Of a DNA stretch of 64,000 nt, positions 18,623-28,086 are shown one piece after another. This stretch comes from Hahellaceae bacterium. GTDB taxonomy: Bacteria > Pseudomonadota > Gammaproteobacteria > Pseudomonadales > Oleiphilaceae. Every line of letters begins with the position of its first letter. The stretch's first letter is position 1. Where the stretch lies: NCBI GenBank assembly GCA_024234575.1, contig JACKOB010000002.1, forward strand, positions 62,001 through 126,000, read 5' to 3'. The position numbers and the translations under genes were made by a program. The notes under the pieces were generated by a model. The model was not told where the DNA came from, searched no databases, and saw nothing but the letters and a program-made list of their open reading frames with translations.

Positions 18623-19237
18623 TTAATAGTTATTACCCGGCGGATTGTCTTCAATCTCTAATCCACTCCATTCTTTTAATAAGTGCATGGCATTGCTTTC
18701 ACTGAGAGTTTGATCCTTGAGAATACTGATTTTAAACGCTTCACCGTTTTCGTCTTTACCAAATACATAGAACTCGGAAAAAAAGCCGCGGGAGGCCCCT
18801 CGGGGAATATACTCGCGCTTTAAGTGAGTAATGCGGGACTTAGGAAACAAAAAGTACTCACTATTGTCTTCATTGATCAACATCTCACAAGGGCTGAGAA
18901 ATAGCCCCGCCCGCCACTTACCGGCCCGTGCCAGTGCCTGCTCTTTCCTGCTGGACAAACCTTTTAGAAGCAGCCCAAGCCATATTACCGTGAAAACAGC
19001 GATGCCAAAGTACTCATCCAAAGAGAGGCTGCTATCTCGCAACATCACCGAAATCAGGTAGCATTCGAACAGAAAGAATAGTAAAGATGCCCCAAAAAAC
19101 ATTCGCTGGCCTGTTTTCCCAAATGGTACCTTTGCATAAAACTGAACGCTTTCAGGAAGGGGCTTTTTATAATCTACCAAGGCTTGATGCTCTGGGGATA
19201 ATCGCTGCTTTGGGAGCCACTGCATGGCTGGTGTCAT
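18623..19237 (-). CDS. Hypothetical membrane protein with two TM helices
   Basis: About 205 residues from the ATG at 19237. The frame runs on to 19330, but that extension translates a REP-like repeat and is unlikely to be coding. Two hydrophobic helices (about residues 48-66 and 75-93) are followed by a cytosolic domain with a basic first part and a C-terminal LKEWSGLEIEDNPPGNNY. I do not recognise the family; the layout resembles small DUF proteins with a PH-like C-terminal domain. It is convergent with the M14-like gene. Confidence 0.65.
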   Translation of the reverse strand: MTPAMQWLPKQRLSPEHQALVDYKKPLPESVQFYAKVPFGKTGQRMFFGASLLFFLFECYLISVMLRDSSLSLDEYFGIAVFTVIWLGLLLKGLSSRKEQALARAGKWRAGLFLSPCEMLINEDNSEYFLFPKSRITHLKREYIPRGASRGFFSEFYVFGKDENGEAFKISILKDQTLSESNAMHLLKEWSGLEIEDNPPGNNY

Positions 19238-19302
19238 AAGAGAGTATCCGTGAAATGTGGTTGCCAGGTGACACGTTAAGTATAACGGTAAATCTGAAGC
19301 AG

Positions 19303-19328
19303 GTCGGAAAAGCAACGCGCCTTCCGAC
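19303..19328 (-). repeat. REP-like palindrome, element A of inverted pair
   Basis: GTCGGAAAAGC-AACG-CGCCTTCCGAC: arms GTCGGAA / TTCCGAC pair. It is the reverse-complement orientation of element B at 19377-19407. Confidence 0.72.
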
Positions 19329-19376
19329 ACTAAACCCCGATAATTACGCTACAGCATTTGAAGTTCAATAATGAAA

Positions 19377-19407
19377 GTCGGAAGGCGCTTCGCTTTTCCG
19401 TACCTAC
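19377..19407 (+). repeat. REP-like palindrome, element B of inverted pair
   Basis: GTCGGAAGGCGCTTCGCTTTTCCG followed by TACCTAC. Same family as 8674-8706 and the inverted copy at 19303-19328; together A and B have the layout of a REPIN/BIME. Confidence 0.72.
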
Positions 19408-19541
19408 AAACAAAAACTATTGCAAATCATCGGCGGTTGGTTGAACAGACAACACAGCGTAGACGCCTAGCCACTGAATCCGCTAAGCTTCAGGCCAGAT
19501 CATTTTGATATCACCTAAAACAACCGGATTTGTCACCACGA

Positions 19542-20477
19542 ATGAATCAAAACACTTCTATCAAAGATAAAGCCCTCGCTGCTTCACTCGCTCTGTTGGC
19601 AATCGCCATCATCTACTTTGCCTATGCGCTGCTGAGTGTAAGCAAGCAAATACCCGCCATTGTCGATCAGGTTAGCCATTTAACAAAGCTGGTTGATCAA
19701 ACTGCACAGAACGTCGAGCCGGTACTGGAAAGCCTGCCAGATTTGATGAAGTCGGTGGACCAGACCACAGCGCTCATTCCTGACATTCTTGCAGAAGTTG
19801 GCAAAGTTCGGGCGCTGGTTCCTCACGTGCTCTCAGAGACAGAGGCGATACGTTTAACAGTGCCAGAGCTGCTCGCCCGTGTGGATAGCATAGAAGCACA
19901 GATTTCCAGCCTGCAGAAAGACTTGCCAGCCGTGCTTGCTACCGTTGATAACGCCGCGGCATCGGTGCATGGTGTTAATCAAAGTGTTGATAAAATAACG
20001 CCGTTGGTACCCGAGGTTCTGAGCGAAGTCGAAAAAACTCGCCAGGACATTCCCGTTTACCTGTCCCGTCTTGAAGGCATGATAGAGAATGCCAAAGGCA
20101 TGACCGAAGATGTCGGGAAGAATGCGGTCAGTGGCCTGGTGAAAGGTATTGTCTACAGCCCTATAGAACTGTTAAAAGGTAGCGAAAACCGACTGCTTGG
20201 CACATTAAAAAACAAAGCCATGCTCACAGAGCAAGATCTGGCGATGGCTAACAACGCCTCCAACATACTGCTAAGTAGTAACAACGCAACCAGCCAAAGC
20301 TGGGATAACAGCCAGTCAGGCAATAAGGGTCAGGCCAGCATTACACGAACATTTACCCGCAACAGCCAGCCCTGTAAAACGCTTGAGATTGTCTTTATAT
20401 ACCGTAACGAAAAAACTGAAACCCAGACCAAAGATATTTGTTACAGCGAAAGCGGCCAATGGGAGATAGTCGAATAG
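19542..20477 (+). CDS. Membrane-anchored coiled-coil protein with surface-antigen-like C-terminal domain
   Basis: About 311 residues from the ATG at 19542 (a TTG at 19530 is also in frame). One N-terminal TM helix (about 12-33) is followed by a long extracytoplasmic region of repeated short units in which V..IPE(I/V)L/VP..L alternates with D/E-rich helices (35-185), probably a coiled coil. The C-terminal 80 residues (SITRTFTR, two cysteines in PCKTLEI and KDICYSESGQWEIV) resemble the C-terminal domain of RT0821/Lpp0805-type surface proteins. Function unknown; a periplasm-spanning or scaffold role is an inference from the helical repeats. Confidence 0.7.
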   Translation: MNQNTSIKDKALAASLALLAIAIIYFAYALLSVSKQIPAIVDQVSHLTKLVDQTAQNVEPVLESLPDLMKSVDQTTALIPDILAEVGKVRALVPHVLSETEAIRLTVPELLARVDSIEAQISSLQKDLPAVLATVDNAAASVHGVNQSVDKITPLVPEVLSEVEKTRQDIPVYLSRLEGMIENAKGMTEDVGKNAVSGLVKGIVYSPIELLKGSENRLLGTLKNKAMLTEQDLAMANNASNILLSSNNATSQSWDNSQSGNKGQASITRTFTRNSQPCKTLEIVFIYRNEKTETQTKDICYSESGQWEIVE

Positions 20478-20597
20478 CCGCATTAATGTGGCAAAGGGCG
20501 TTTTTTACTCGTTTTTCCAGACAATTTGTTTAACCCTGACTAGACTTAATTGCTAAGCGTATCGACCGCCTTGGATTTGTTGAAACTAGGGTTTGAC

Positions 20598-23500
20598 ATG
20601 AACGAAAGCAAAATACAAAAGCCAACAACCAAAGCACAATACTGGGGCATTATTGTCGTTATCGCGACACTCATGCTGGTAGCGGGCACCTTCGTTGACC
20701 AGCTCAACAACCAGTCCTTTCTAGCAAAAGAAAAAAACATCACACTGAATACGCTTAACGGCATCACGGTTAAATTGATTGCCGGTATTCAGGGCGAAAT
20801 ACAGCTGGTAAAAGGAGTGCGGGCGGCAATTATTGCTAACCCGGACATGAATCAGCAACAGTTTACCGAGTTTGCCGAACCGCTGCTTGCAGGCGCGTCG
20901 CATATTTTCAATGTGAGCGCTGCGCCTAACATGGTAATTACAATGATTCACCCTTTGCAGGGGAATGAGTCGGCGCTGGGCCTGGATTTGAAGAAACATC
21001 AGAGTCAACGAGCCGTTGCTGAAAAAGCCAGAGATTCCGGTGAGTTAGTGATTTCAACCCCGATTAATCTGGTGCAGGGGGGCAACGCATTTATCGGCCG
21101 TTTGCCCGTATCCATCACCAATAAAAACACTGGCCAGACCGAGTTTTGGGGGCTGGTCTCTGCCTTAATCGATGCGGATAAACTCTATTATTCCAGCGGC
21201 GTTTATCAACACCTGCGGGGGCTACACCTAGCTATCCGCGAAAAAAATACGCATCAAACACAGCTGCCGTTTTTTGGTGAGGAGGCAACCTTTGCCTCGG
21301 ATGCCTTGATAACAGAAATAGAGCTACCCAATACGGTTTGGGAGGTTGCCGCCATTCCGATCGGTGGCTGGCCAAAAGTTTCTGATGATGCGCTGACATT
21401 AAGAATTGGCATGTTGGTAATTGCTCTGACGTTGCTTCTGACAATCATTTTTATGTTCAGGCAAAATTTGATCAGGCAGGACAAAGAGAACCTGCTACAC
21501 AGTTTGTTTGCCCTATCACCGATGGGAATCGCCCTGAATGAGTTCGATACGGGGAAGTTCGTGGCCGTAAACGCAAGCCTGGTTAACCCTACGGGCTACT
21601 CCGAAAATGAGTTTAAAAACCTGAGTTACTGGCAGCTGACACCAGAAACCTACGCAGAGCAAGAGCAAGTACAACTAACCCAGCTAAAAGAAACCGGGCG
21701 CTACGGGCCTTACGAAAAAGAATACATTCGCAAAGATGGTAGCCGATACCCTGTATTGTTAAATGGTATGGTGATCACCAATCGCCATGGTAAGAAATTT
21801 ATCTGGTCGATTGTCGAAGACATTTCAAGCCGGAAAGAAACAGAGAAAAAGCTATCTGATAGCGCCACGCAGCTAGAGCTGGTAATAGACAGCACCGGCG
21901 TGGGTATCTGGGACTGGCAGGTGCAGACTGGCGCACTAACCTTGAACAACCGCTGGGCGGAAATAGTCGGCTACAGCCTGGACGAGCTGCGACCAATCAG
22001 CATCAATACGTGGATGTCACATGCTCATCCTGACGATATCACCGAATCAACAAGGCGACTCGAAAATCACTGGAAGGGATTAACTGATTGTTATAGCTTC
22101 GAAGCCAGAATGAGACACAAAGATGGCCACTGGGTCTGGGTACTTGATACGGGTAAAGTCGTCGAGTGGGAAGCGGACGGTAAACCTCGTCGTATGGTTG
22201 GCACCCACATTGATATCACTGAACAAAAACTGGCAGAAAAAGAAATTAAAGCAGCGCATCAAGCGCTTGCGAGCGAAGTGGCGTTAAGCCAAACCATCGC
22301 CCGGGCTCAGGCCAGGTTTATTACGAAAGACACCGACATCCGCACAGCCTTTGACGAGCTGCTACAAGACATTCTCAAACTCACGCACAGTGAATTTGGC
22401 TTTATTGGTGAAATTCTTTATAAGCCGGATGAATCCCGCTACCTCAAAACCTATGCGATCTCCAATATTGCCTGGAATGATGAAACCCGGCAGTTCTATG
22501 AAAACAACGCGCCTAAAGGAATGGAATTCACCAACCTGGCAACGCTTTTTGGTACTGCTATCGCGACACTTCAGCCAGTCATCTCCAACGACCCTGCCAA
22601 CGATCCGCGCAGCGGCGGCGTCCCAGCAGGCCACCCTGAGATGAATGCCTTTTTAGGTATTCCAATTCTTAGAAGAGGTGTCGGTATTGCCATGATTGGC
22701 ATCGCTAATCGACCAGGTGGCTACGACATGGCTCAGGTTGACTCGCTTATGCCGTTGTTAACAACCATTGGCCAACTATTTGAGGGCTTGCAGACCGAAG
22801 CCAAACGTAAAGCTGCAGAAGAAGATTTAATCCTGGCGAAAGAAGCCGCTGAAATGGCTGCCCAGGCAAAAAGCGATTTTCTCGCCACCATGAGCCATGA
22901 AATACGCACGCCGATGAACGGTATTCTCGGCATGATTAACCTGCTAACCCGCTCTTCTCTCGACTCGGCGCAGCAGCGCAAGCTGGCCGTCGCTAAAAGC
23001 AGTGCCGATGCCCTCTTAACGCTAATAAATGATGTACTGGATTTCTCTAAGATTGATGCGGGCAAACTTGAGCTGGATATTCTCGATTTCGACCTGCGGG
23101 AAATGCTGGGCACTTTTGCCGAATCCACCGCCCTGCGGGCACAAGAGAATGGGCTTGAACTTATCCTTGATATTGTCGACATCAAACACAGCATGGTGAA
23201 AAGTGATCCCGGCAGGCTACGCCAGATTCTTAACAATCTGGTTGGCAATGCCATTAAATTCACCCATCAGGGCGAAGTGAGCATTCAATGCCGATTAGAG
23301 CCACAAGGGAAGCACTTACTGTTTACTGCCAATATTCGCGATACCGGTATCGGTGTTGAGCAAACCAAGTTAAACAGTCTGTTCGAAGCCTTTACTCAGG
23401 CGGATACCAGTACAACACGAAACTATGGCGGAACCGGCCTTGGCCTGGCCATTTGTAAGCGACTTTGCGAATTGATGGGCGGTGATATTCAGGCTACCAG

Positions 23501-24467
23501 CGAAGTCGACAAGGGCAGTTGTTTTACCTTTACCGTGAAGATGGAAGCAAGCGATTTTGCGGATCAATCCCTGCCCGATTTCGCCAACTCACCGCTGCAC
23601 ATTCTGCTGATTGATCAAAATACAAGCAACACCGATGTATTAGTTAGACAGCTGCAAGCCTGGGGCCTACAAGTAAGTGCCTATAACTCGGCGTTGGTTG
23701 CCTGCCAAACGCTGCAGGCGTCACCTGCACATTTTGACCTGGCATTGATTGACCTGAATTTAGCAGAGATGGACGGATTAGCGTTTGGCAAACAACTGAA
23801 AGCGAATAGCCACTACCAATCGACCCCTTTGGTCTTGATGACGCACATGAGTCAGCGGGCAGACACCCAACACTTTCTCGATGCGGGGTTTGCGGGATAC
23901 TTTCCCAAGCCTGCAACCTATGGCGATCTTATCGGGGCCATATCCTTGGCCAGCCAGGCAGATATAAATGCAGACACCGGCCACCCCGAACTGGTCACGG
24001 CAGACCCCACACCAATGCCAGAAGTTGCGACAGGAAACACATCGGGTTTACCAGATAACATCAGACTGCTGCTGGTTGAAGACAATGCGTTCAATCAGGA
24101 AGTTGCCAAACTGTTACTGGCAGAAATGGGATTGATGACTGACGCCGTAGGCAACGGCGTTGAAGCCATAGAGGCACTGAAAAGCGCGAACCGTAACGAT
24201 CCTTACAACCTCGTGCTAATGGATTGCCAAATGCCCGAAATGGATGGTTACGAAGCCAGTCGTCAAATTAGAGCCGGCTATGCCGGAGAGGCCAACCAAT
24301 CTATCCCGATTATTGCGATGACTGCCAACGCCATGCAAGGAGACAAAGAAAAATGCCTGGCTGCAGGCATGTCGGATTACCTCAGTAAACCAATTGATGC
24401 CGACAAACTACAACAAATGGTTGAACGTTGGCTAACAAAACAAACCGGTGAGAGCGGCGCTGGTTAA
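20598..24467 (+). CDS. Hybrid sensor histidine kinase with CHASE, PAS, GAF and two receiver domains
   Basis: About 1289 residues from the ATG at 20598. Order: TM1 (about 15-37), periplasmic CHASE-type sensor (about 40-260), TM2 (about 265-290), two PAS/PAC units (about 300-425 and 430-560), a GAF domain (about 590-740), a HisKA helix with MSHEIRTPMNGILGMINLL, an ATPase domain with DTGIGVEQ and GTGLGLAI, then receiver 1 (ALIDLNLAEMDG) and receiver 2 (LVLMDCQMPEMDG, LSKPID). No HPt domain is fused, so a separate phosphotransfer protein is expected. No partner regulator is adjacent. Confidence 0.93.
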   Translation: MNESKIQKPTTKAQYWGIIVVIATLMLVAGTFVDQLNNQSFLAKEKNITLNTLNGITVKLIAGIQGEIQLVKGVRAAIIANPDMNQQQFTEFAEPLLAGASHIFNVSAAPNMVITMIHPLQGNESALGLDLKKHQSQRAVAEKARDSGELVISTPINLVQGGNAFIGRLPVSITNKNTGQTEFWGLVSALIDADKLYYSSGVYQHLRGLHLAIREKNTHQTQLPFFGEEATFASDALITEIELPNTVWEVAAIPIGGWPKVSDDALTLRIGMLVIALTLLLTIIFMFRQNLIRQDKENLLHSLFALSPMGIALNEFDTGKFVAVNASLVNPTGYSENEFKNLSYWQLTPETYAEQEQVQLTQLKETGRYGPYEKEYIRKDGSRYPVLLNGMVITNRHGKKFIWSIVEDISSRKETEKKLSDSATQLELVIDSTGVGIWDWQVQTGALTLNNRWAEIVGYSLDELRPISINTWMSHAHPDDITESTRRLENHWKGLTDCYSFEARMRHKDGHWVWVLDTGKVVEWEADGKPRRMVGTHIDITEQKLAEKEIKAAHQALASEVALSQTIARAQARFITKDTDIRTAFDELLQDILKLTHSEFGFIGEILYKPDESRYLKTYAISNIAWNDETRQFYENNAPKGMEFTNLATLFGTAIATLQPVISNDPANDPRSGGVPAGHPEMNAFLGIPILRRGVGIAMIGIANRPGGYDMAQVDSLMPLLTTIGQLFEGLQTEAKRKAAEEDLILAKEAAEMAAQAKSDFLATMSHEIRTPMNGILGMINLLTRSSLDSAQQRKLAVAKSSADALLTLINDVLDFSKIDAGKLELDILDFDLREMLGTFAESTALRAQENGLELILDIVDIKHSMVKSDPGRLRQILNNLVGNAIKFTHQGEVSIQCRLEPQGKHLLFTANIRDTGIGVEQTKLNSLFEAFTQADTSTTRNYGGTGLGLAICKRLCELMGGDIQATSEVDKGSCFTFTVKMEASDFADQSLPDFANSPLHILLIDQNTSNTDVLVRQLQAWGLQVSAYNSALVACQTLQASPAHFDLALIDLNLAEMDGLAFGKQLKANSHYQSTPLVLMTHMSQRADTQHFLDAGFAGYFPKPATYGDLIGAISLASQADINADTGHPELVTADPTPMPEVATGNTSGLPDNIRLLLVEDNAFNQEVAKLLLAEMGLMTDAVGNGVEAIEALKSANRNDPYNLVLMDCQMPEMDGYEASRQIRAGYAGEANQSIPIIAMTANAMQGDKEKCLAAGMSDYLSKPIDADKLQQMVERWLTKQTGESGAG

Positions 24468-24838
24468 TCACGTTTTCGCACATTTCGCAACCAGCCAGAC
24501 CATAGCACTATCGCGAGTGTCACTTCCAGCACGGCCATGCCAAGCATTGCCATGTCGATGCTATACAGTGCCAAAGAAAGCAAACGAAACAGCGCCAGTA
24601 CCGAGGAAAATACCGCCGCAAATAGCAAACCTACCATCACATTCAGCGGCTTTAATGATACTACGGCCATCGCCACGGCCAACCCGGTTTGTAAGCCGCC
24701 GTACACCGTAAAAAACTCTGCCAGGCCTTTCTCATTCAGGCTGCCAAAACCTAAAAAACCTGCGGCAAGCTGCGGCGCGGCGGCACACCATAGCCCGGAA
24801 ATCAAATATAGAGCAGCAACCGCTCGCAATGTAATCAC
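24464..24838 (-). CDS. Small four-helix membrane protein, DUF4345-like
   Basis: A 124-residue protein with four hydrophobic helices; features YLISGLWCAAAPQLAAGFLG and FFTVYGGLQTGLAVAM, the pattern of DUF4345 membrane proteins of unknown function. The start is a GTG at 24838 that overlaps the stop codon of the upstream lipocalin gene by four bases, so the two are co-translated. Its stop overlaps the end of the convergent hybrid kinase gene by four bases. Confidence 0.75.
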   Translation of the reverse strand: MITLRAVAALYLISGLWCAAAPQLAAGFLGFGSLNEKGLAEFFTVYGGLQTGLAVAMAVVSLKPLNVMVGLLFAAVFSSVLALFRLLSLALYSIDMAMLGMAVLEVTLAIVLWSGWLRNVRKRD

Positions 24839-25389
24839 TCTCGCGCACCCTCAGTTGCGGCATGTTTCTCGTGTGTTACCCAGATCAGGCTTTGCGTGGC
24901 AAACCCATAATTCTCGGCGATCGCTAACAGTTTTTCTCTCACGTCCTGAGGGATACTGGGGGTTCTCGCTAAAAACCAGAGATAGCCCCTATCTGGCCCG
25001 CTCACTAAGGCATATTGGTAACCCTCTTGATCTAAAGCGATAACATTATACCCGCCATAAAACGGCCCAAAGAATGACACCTTTAACATGCCTGTTGTGG
25101 GCTCAGCAACAAAATAGGCTTTGCCCTCTGCCTCTTGCCACGCCCCCTCTTCTACGTCGTAGCCACGATTGATCACCCGCACACCCCCATCGTCCCGCAG
25201 TGAGTAACTGGCACTGATATCGGTTAAGCCTCGCTCAAAACTGTGGTCCAACCTGGCAATTTCATACCACTGCCCGAGATAGCGCGATAAATCAAAGTTA
25301 TCGACAGCGGTCACACCCTGAGGCAGCCCTGTGCACCCCGACAAGAACAATAATACTCCCAGTAAAACCAGCCTCAATTTAACTATCAC
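24835..25389 (-). CDS. blc: Outer-membrane lipoprotein Blc-type lipocalin
   Basis: About 184 residues from a GTG at 25389, chosen because AAAGGAG precedes it; the frame extends upstream to 25431. It has a lipoprotein signal with lipobox LFLSGC (Cys19), the lipocalin GxW motif in RYLGQWYEIARLDHSFERGL, and the later conserved YALVSGPDRGYLWFLARTP. Bacterial lipocalins bind lysophospholipids or fatty acids and are induced by starvation or envelope stress. It forms a pair with the downstream DUF4345-like gene. Confidence 0.93.
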   Translation of the reverse strand: MIVKLRLVLLGVLLFLSGCTGLPQGVTAVDNFDLSRYLGQWYEIARLDHSFERGLTDISASYSLRDDGGVRVINRGYDVEEGAWQEAEGKAYFVAEPTTGMLKVSFFGPFYGGYNVIALDQEGYQYALVSGPDRGYLWFLARTPSIPQDVREKLLAIAENYGFATQSLIWVTHEKHAATEGARE

Positions 25390-25527
25390 GCTGTTTAGCT
25401 CCTTTAAAAATAATGGCGACCCACCAACCATAAGCCGCGTTTTTGTCTATCTTTATGGATGGGTTTACGCAAGACAGCAAATATCAGATTACTTTTCTGG
25501 CAGCCAGTCTTTAAAAAACCAACCAGT

Positions 25528-25540
25528 TAGCCATAGGCTA
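25528..25540. promoter_or_regulatory. Palindrome upstream of the prx5-grx gene
   Basis: TAGCC-ATA-GGCTA, about 90 bases before the peroxiredoxin start and followed by a very AT-rich promoter region (25541-25590). It contains the ATAG/CTAT half-site style of OxyR sites, but the full four-half-site pattern is not convincing. Confidence 0.3.
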
Positions 25541-25629
25541 TCAATATTATATTTTTAATTAATTATATTAATATGAAAAAATTACCTACTATAAGTTCGT
25601 AGACACACTAACCCGAAAAGGAATGAAAC

Positions 25630-26364
25630 ATGTTGCAATCAAAAGAAGGCCACAAGGTACCACAGGTTACTTTCCCCATCCGTGAGAATAACGAGTGGAA
25701 GAAAGTCACTACCGATGAGTTGTTTGCTGGTAAAACTGTTGTTGTGTTTGCGCTGCCTGGTGCATTTACTCCCACCTGCTCCAGCACCCACTTGCCGCGT
25801 TATAACGAATTGGCAGGCACATTTAAAGAAAACGGTGTAGATAGCATTATCTGCCTGTCAGTGAACGACCCATTTGTGATGAATGCCTGGAAAGAAGATC
25901 AGGATGCAGAAAACATCTACTTCTTACCGGATGGCAATGCCGACTTTTCTACCGGTATGGGTTTGGCTGTTGATAAAAATGAAATCGGCTTTGGTAAAAG
26001 ATCATGGCGTTACTCTATGCTGGTAAAAGATGGCACCATCGAAAAAATGTTTATCGAACCAGAAAAGCCAGGCGATCCGTTTGAAGTATCTGACGCCGAC
26101 ACCATGCTTAATTACATCAACGCCAATGCGAAAAAGCCGGCTCGGGTAACCGTATTCAGCAAACCTGGCTGCCCACATTGCCACCGTGCCCGTAACCTGC
26201 TTGAAAGCAAAGGCATGCGTTACGAAGATATCGAGCTTGGCGCACATGGTATCAGCTACAGCACATTGCAGGCGGTGACCGGACGCGGCACAACACCACA
26301 GGTTTATATCGACGGCAAACACATTGGCGGTGCCGATGACCTGGAAGCCTACTTCGCGAAATAG
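25630..26364 (+). CDS. Hybrid peroxiredoxin-glutaredoxin (Prx5-Grx fusion)
   Basis: A 244-residue fusion. Residues 1-165 are a Prx5-type peroxiredoxin with peroxidatic Cys50 in PGAFTPTCSSTHLPRY. Residues 170-244 are a glutaredoxin with the dithiol site CPHC (Cys181, Cys184) and GRGTTPQVYIDGKHIGG, the glutathione-binding TVP-like loop. The H. influenzae homologue reduces hydrogen peroxide and alkyl hydroperoxides directly with glutathione. AGGA lies upstream of the ATG. The next gene, a disulfide oxidoreductase, is 72 bases away and separated by a hairpin. Confidence 0.95.
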   Translation: MLQSKEGHKVPQVTFPIRENNEWKKVTTDELFAGKTVVVFALPGAFTPTCSSTHLPRYNELAGTFKENGVDSIICLSVNDPFVMNAWKEDQDAENIYFLPDGNADFSTGMGLAVDKNEIGFGKRSWRYSMLVKDGTIEKMFIEPEKPGDPFEVSDADTMLNYINANAKKPARVTVFSKPGCPHCHRARNLLESKGMRYEDIELGAHGISYSTLQAVTGRGTTPQVYIDGKHIGGADDLEAYFAK

Positions 26365-26391
26365 CGGTTCAGCCAGACTCAGACCAGCCTC

Positions 26392-26411
26392 ATCCCCGCC
26401 TGGGCGGGGAT
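26392..26411. repeat. GC-rich intercistronic hairpin
   Basis: ATCCCCGC-CTGG-GCGGGGAT, a perfect 8-base stem with a 4-base loop between the peroxiredoxin and dihydrolipoamide-dehydrogenase-like genes. No U tract follows, so it more likely attenuates or stabilises the bicistronic message, or is a REP-type element. Confidence 0.6.
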
Positions 26412-26436
26412 GCAATCCAGACAGAAGGAATCCATC

Positions 26437-27915
26437 ATGCCAGCACAGGAATCAGCGAATCATTATCAAGTCATTATCATTGGCGCAGGAACCGCCGGTT
26501 TAGGTGCTTATCGCGCAGCAAAAAAGGCAGGCAAACGTACGCTGCTAATAGAAGGCGGCCCCTATGGCACCACCTGCGCCCGCGTCGGTTGTATGCCCAG
26601 TAAACTGCTTATTGCAGCCGCTGAAGCAGCCCATGCGGTCACACATGCTCCCATGTTTGGCGTGCATACCTCTGCCGCGCAGATTAATGGCAGCGAAGTC
26701 ATGCAACGCGTGCGTTCCGAGAGAGATCGGTTTGCAGGGTTCGTCGTGGAGTCTGTTGACGCTATCCCCGCCGAAGACAAACTGCGGGGGTACGCCAGAT
26801 TTATCGATGATCATCGTTTGCAAGTGGCCCTTACAGATGGCGGCGAGCGCGAAATCAGCGGCGACAGCATTGTGATTGCCACTGGCAGCCGCCCCAGCTA
26901 CCCCGCGCACTTTGCCGAGCTGGGTGACAGGTTGCTGATTAATGATTCAGTTTTTGAGCTGCCAACATTGCCAGCGTCCATCGCGGTTTTTGGACCCGGC
27001 GTTATTGGTCTTGAGCTTGGGCAAGCACTATCGCGCCTGGGTGTACATATCAAAGTATTTGGCGTCGGTGGTGGTGTCGGTGCGATACGCGACGATGAAA
27101 TTCGCGCCTATGCTGAAAAAACATTCAACAAAGAATTTTATCTGGACGCCAATGCCAAGGTCGATAACATGACACTGGTCGATGGACCGACATCGCCACG
27201 GGTAGAAATCACCTATCAGCACAAAGAGACCGGATTAACCCGCGAAGTTTTTGATTATGTACTGGCAGCGACCGGAAGACGACCCAATATCGATAATATC
27301 GGTATTGAAAACACTACCCTTAAGCTTGATGATCGGGGTGTGCCACTGTTCGACAAGTTCACGTTACAATCATCGGTCAGCCATATTTTTATTGCCGGTG
27401 ATGCCAATAATGATGCGCCATTACTACACGAAGCGGCAGACGAAGGGCGCATTGCCGGTGAAAATGCTGGTACATTTCCGGCGATACGTGCTGGCCATAG
27501 ACGCACGCCCATTGGCGTTGTTTTCACCGACCCGCAAATTGCCAGTGTCGGGTTAACTTTGGCACAGGTTAAAGCACGCTGTCAGACCTGCTACGCCACC
27601 GGCATTGTGTCTTTTGAAGACCAGGGACGCAGCCGGGTAATGGGGAAAAACCAGGGTATGCTTAAAGTTTATGGTGAGCAAGGCAGTGGTCTATTTCTTG
27701 GGGCTGAAATGTTCGGCCCCGCGGCAGAACACATAGCTCATTTGCTGGCATGGGCGGCACAAAAACGAATGACTGTTTCTGAAATGCTCGATATGCCGTT
27801 CTATCATCCCGTCATCGAAGAGGGGGTACGAACCGCCTTGCGTGACCTCAACCATAAACTGCATATCGGGCCCGAAGTCATCAGCCGTTGCCTCGACTGC
27901 GGGCCGGGAGCTTAA
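26437..27915 (+). CDS. Dihydrolipoamide dehydrogenase-like pyridine nucleotide-disulfide oxidoreductase
   Basis: About 492 residues from the ATG at 26437 (AGAAGGA upstream). FAD motif [17 protein letters not shown], redox disulfide Cys47/Cys52 in [15 protein letters not shown] motif [11 protein letters not shown], second FAD motif IFIAGDAN, and the C-terminal [12 protein letters not shown] with the catalytic His-Glu pair. The active-site loop ([10 protein letters not shown] rather than CLNVGCIPSK) separates it from housekeeping Lpd, and no acyltransferase genes are nearby. It likely reduces a disulfide partner in oxidative stress with the upstream Prx5-Grx (inference from position). Confidence 0.92.
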   Translation: MPAQESANHYQVIIIGAGTAGLGAYRAAKKAGKRTLLIEGGPYGTTCARVGCMPSKLLIAAAEAAHAVTHAPMFGVHTSAAQINGSEVMQRVRSERDRFAGFVVESVDAIPAEDKLRGYARFIDDHRLQVALTDGGEREISGDSIVIATGSRPSYPAHFAELGDRLLINDSVFELPTLPASIAVFGPGVIGLELGQALSRLGVHIKVFGVGGGVGAIRDDEIRAYAEKTFNKEFYLDANAKVDNMTLVDGPTSPRVEITYQHKETGLTREVFDYVLAATGRRPNIDNIGIENTTLKLDDRGVPLFDKFTLQSSVSHIFIAGDANNDAPLLHEAADEGRIAGENAGTFPAIRAGHRRTPIGVVFTDPQIASVGLTLAQVKARCQTCYATGIVSFEDQGRSRVMGKNQGMLKVYGEQGSGLFLGAEMFGPAAEHIAHLLAWAAQKRMTVSEMLDMPFYHPVIEEGVRTALRDLNHKLHIGPEVISRCLDCGPGA

Positions 27916-27996
27916 CAGCCCTTATCAAGCACCCATACGGGCAGCGTAATTGGCGCGAACTACAAGGCTAATCTATAGTTAAAACACAGTTACGTA

Positions 27997-28016
27997 AGGG
28001 GCACTCCAGTGCCCCT
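27997..28016. terminator. Hairpin after the Lpd-like gene
   Basis: AGGGGCAC-TCCA-GTGCCCCT, a perfect 8-base stem. It lies 80 bases after the Lpd-like stop and 35 bases before the small leader ORF of the porin. No U tract, so it may instead be part of the porin leader. Confidence 0.45.
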
Positions 28017-28050
28017 GCCCCAACACATTTGCACCCAGCAGAGGACAGCT

Positions 28051-28086
28051 ATGGCCGTCGCAATTAATCTTTGTGGAATATTCTGA
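28051..28086 (+). CDS. Possible 11-residue leader peptide coupled to the porin gene
   Basis: ATG at 28051 with a good ribosome binding site (GAGGA at 28041-28045) opens a frame of 11 codons (MAVAINLCGIF) that ends with TGA at 28084-28086. The porin ATG overlaps this stop as TGATG, and the porin itself has no good ribosome binding site. This layout suggests translational coupling through a leader peptide. It could also be chance. Confidence 0.45.
   Translation: MAVAINLCGIF

Larger units (their letters stand above)
19238..19541. other. Intergenic region carrying an inverted pair of REP-like repeats
   Basis: Between two divergent genes. It contains two REP-like elements in opposite orientation (19303-19328 and 19377-19407), separated by about 48 bases. 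Promoters for both genes are expected here, but none is clear by eye. Confidence 0.55.

Noticed and set aside
22733..23263. 176-codon minus-strand frame
   Set aside because: Antisense to the HisKA/ATPase region of the hybrid kinase; no family features.
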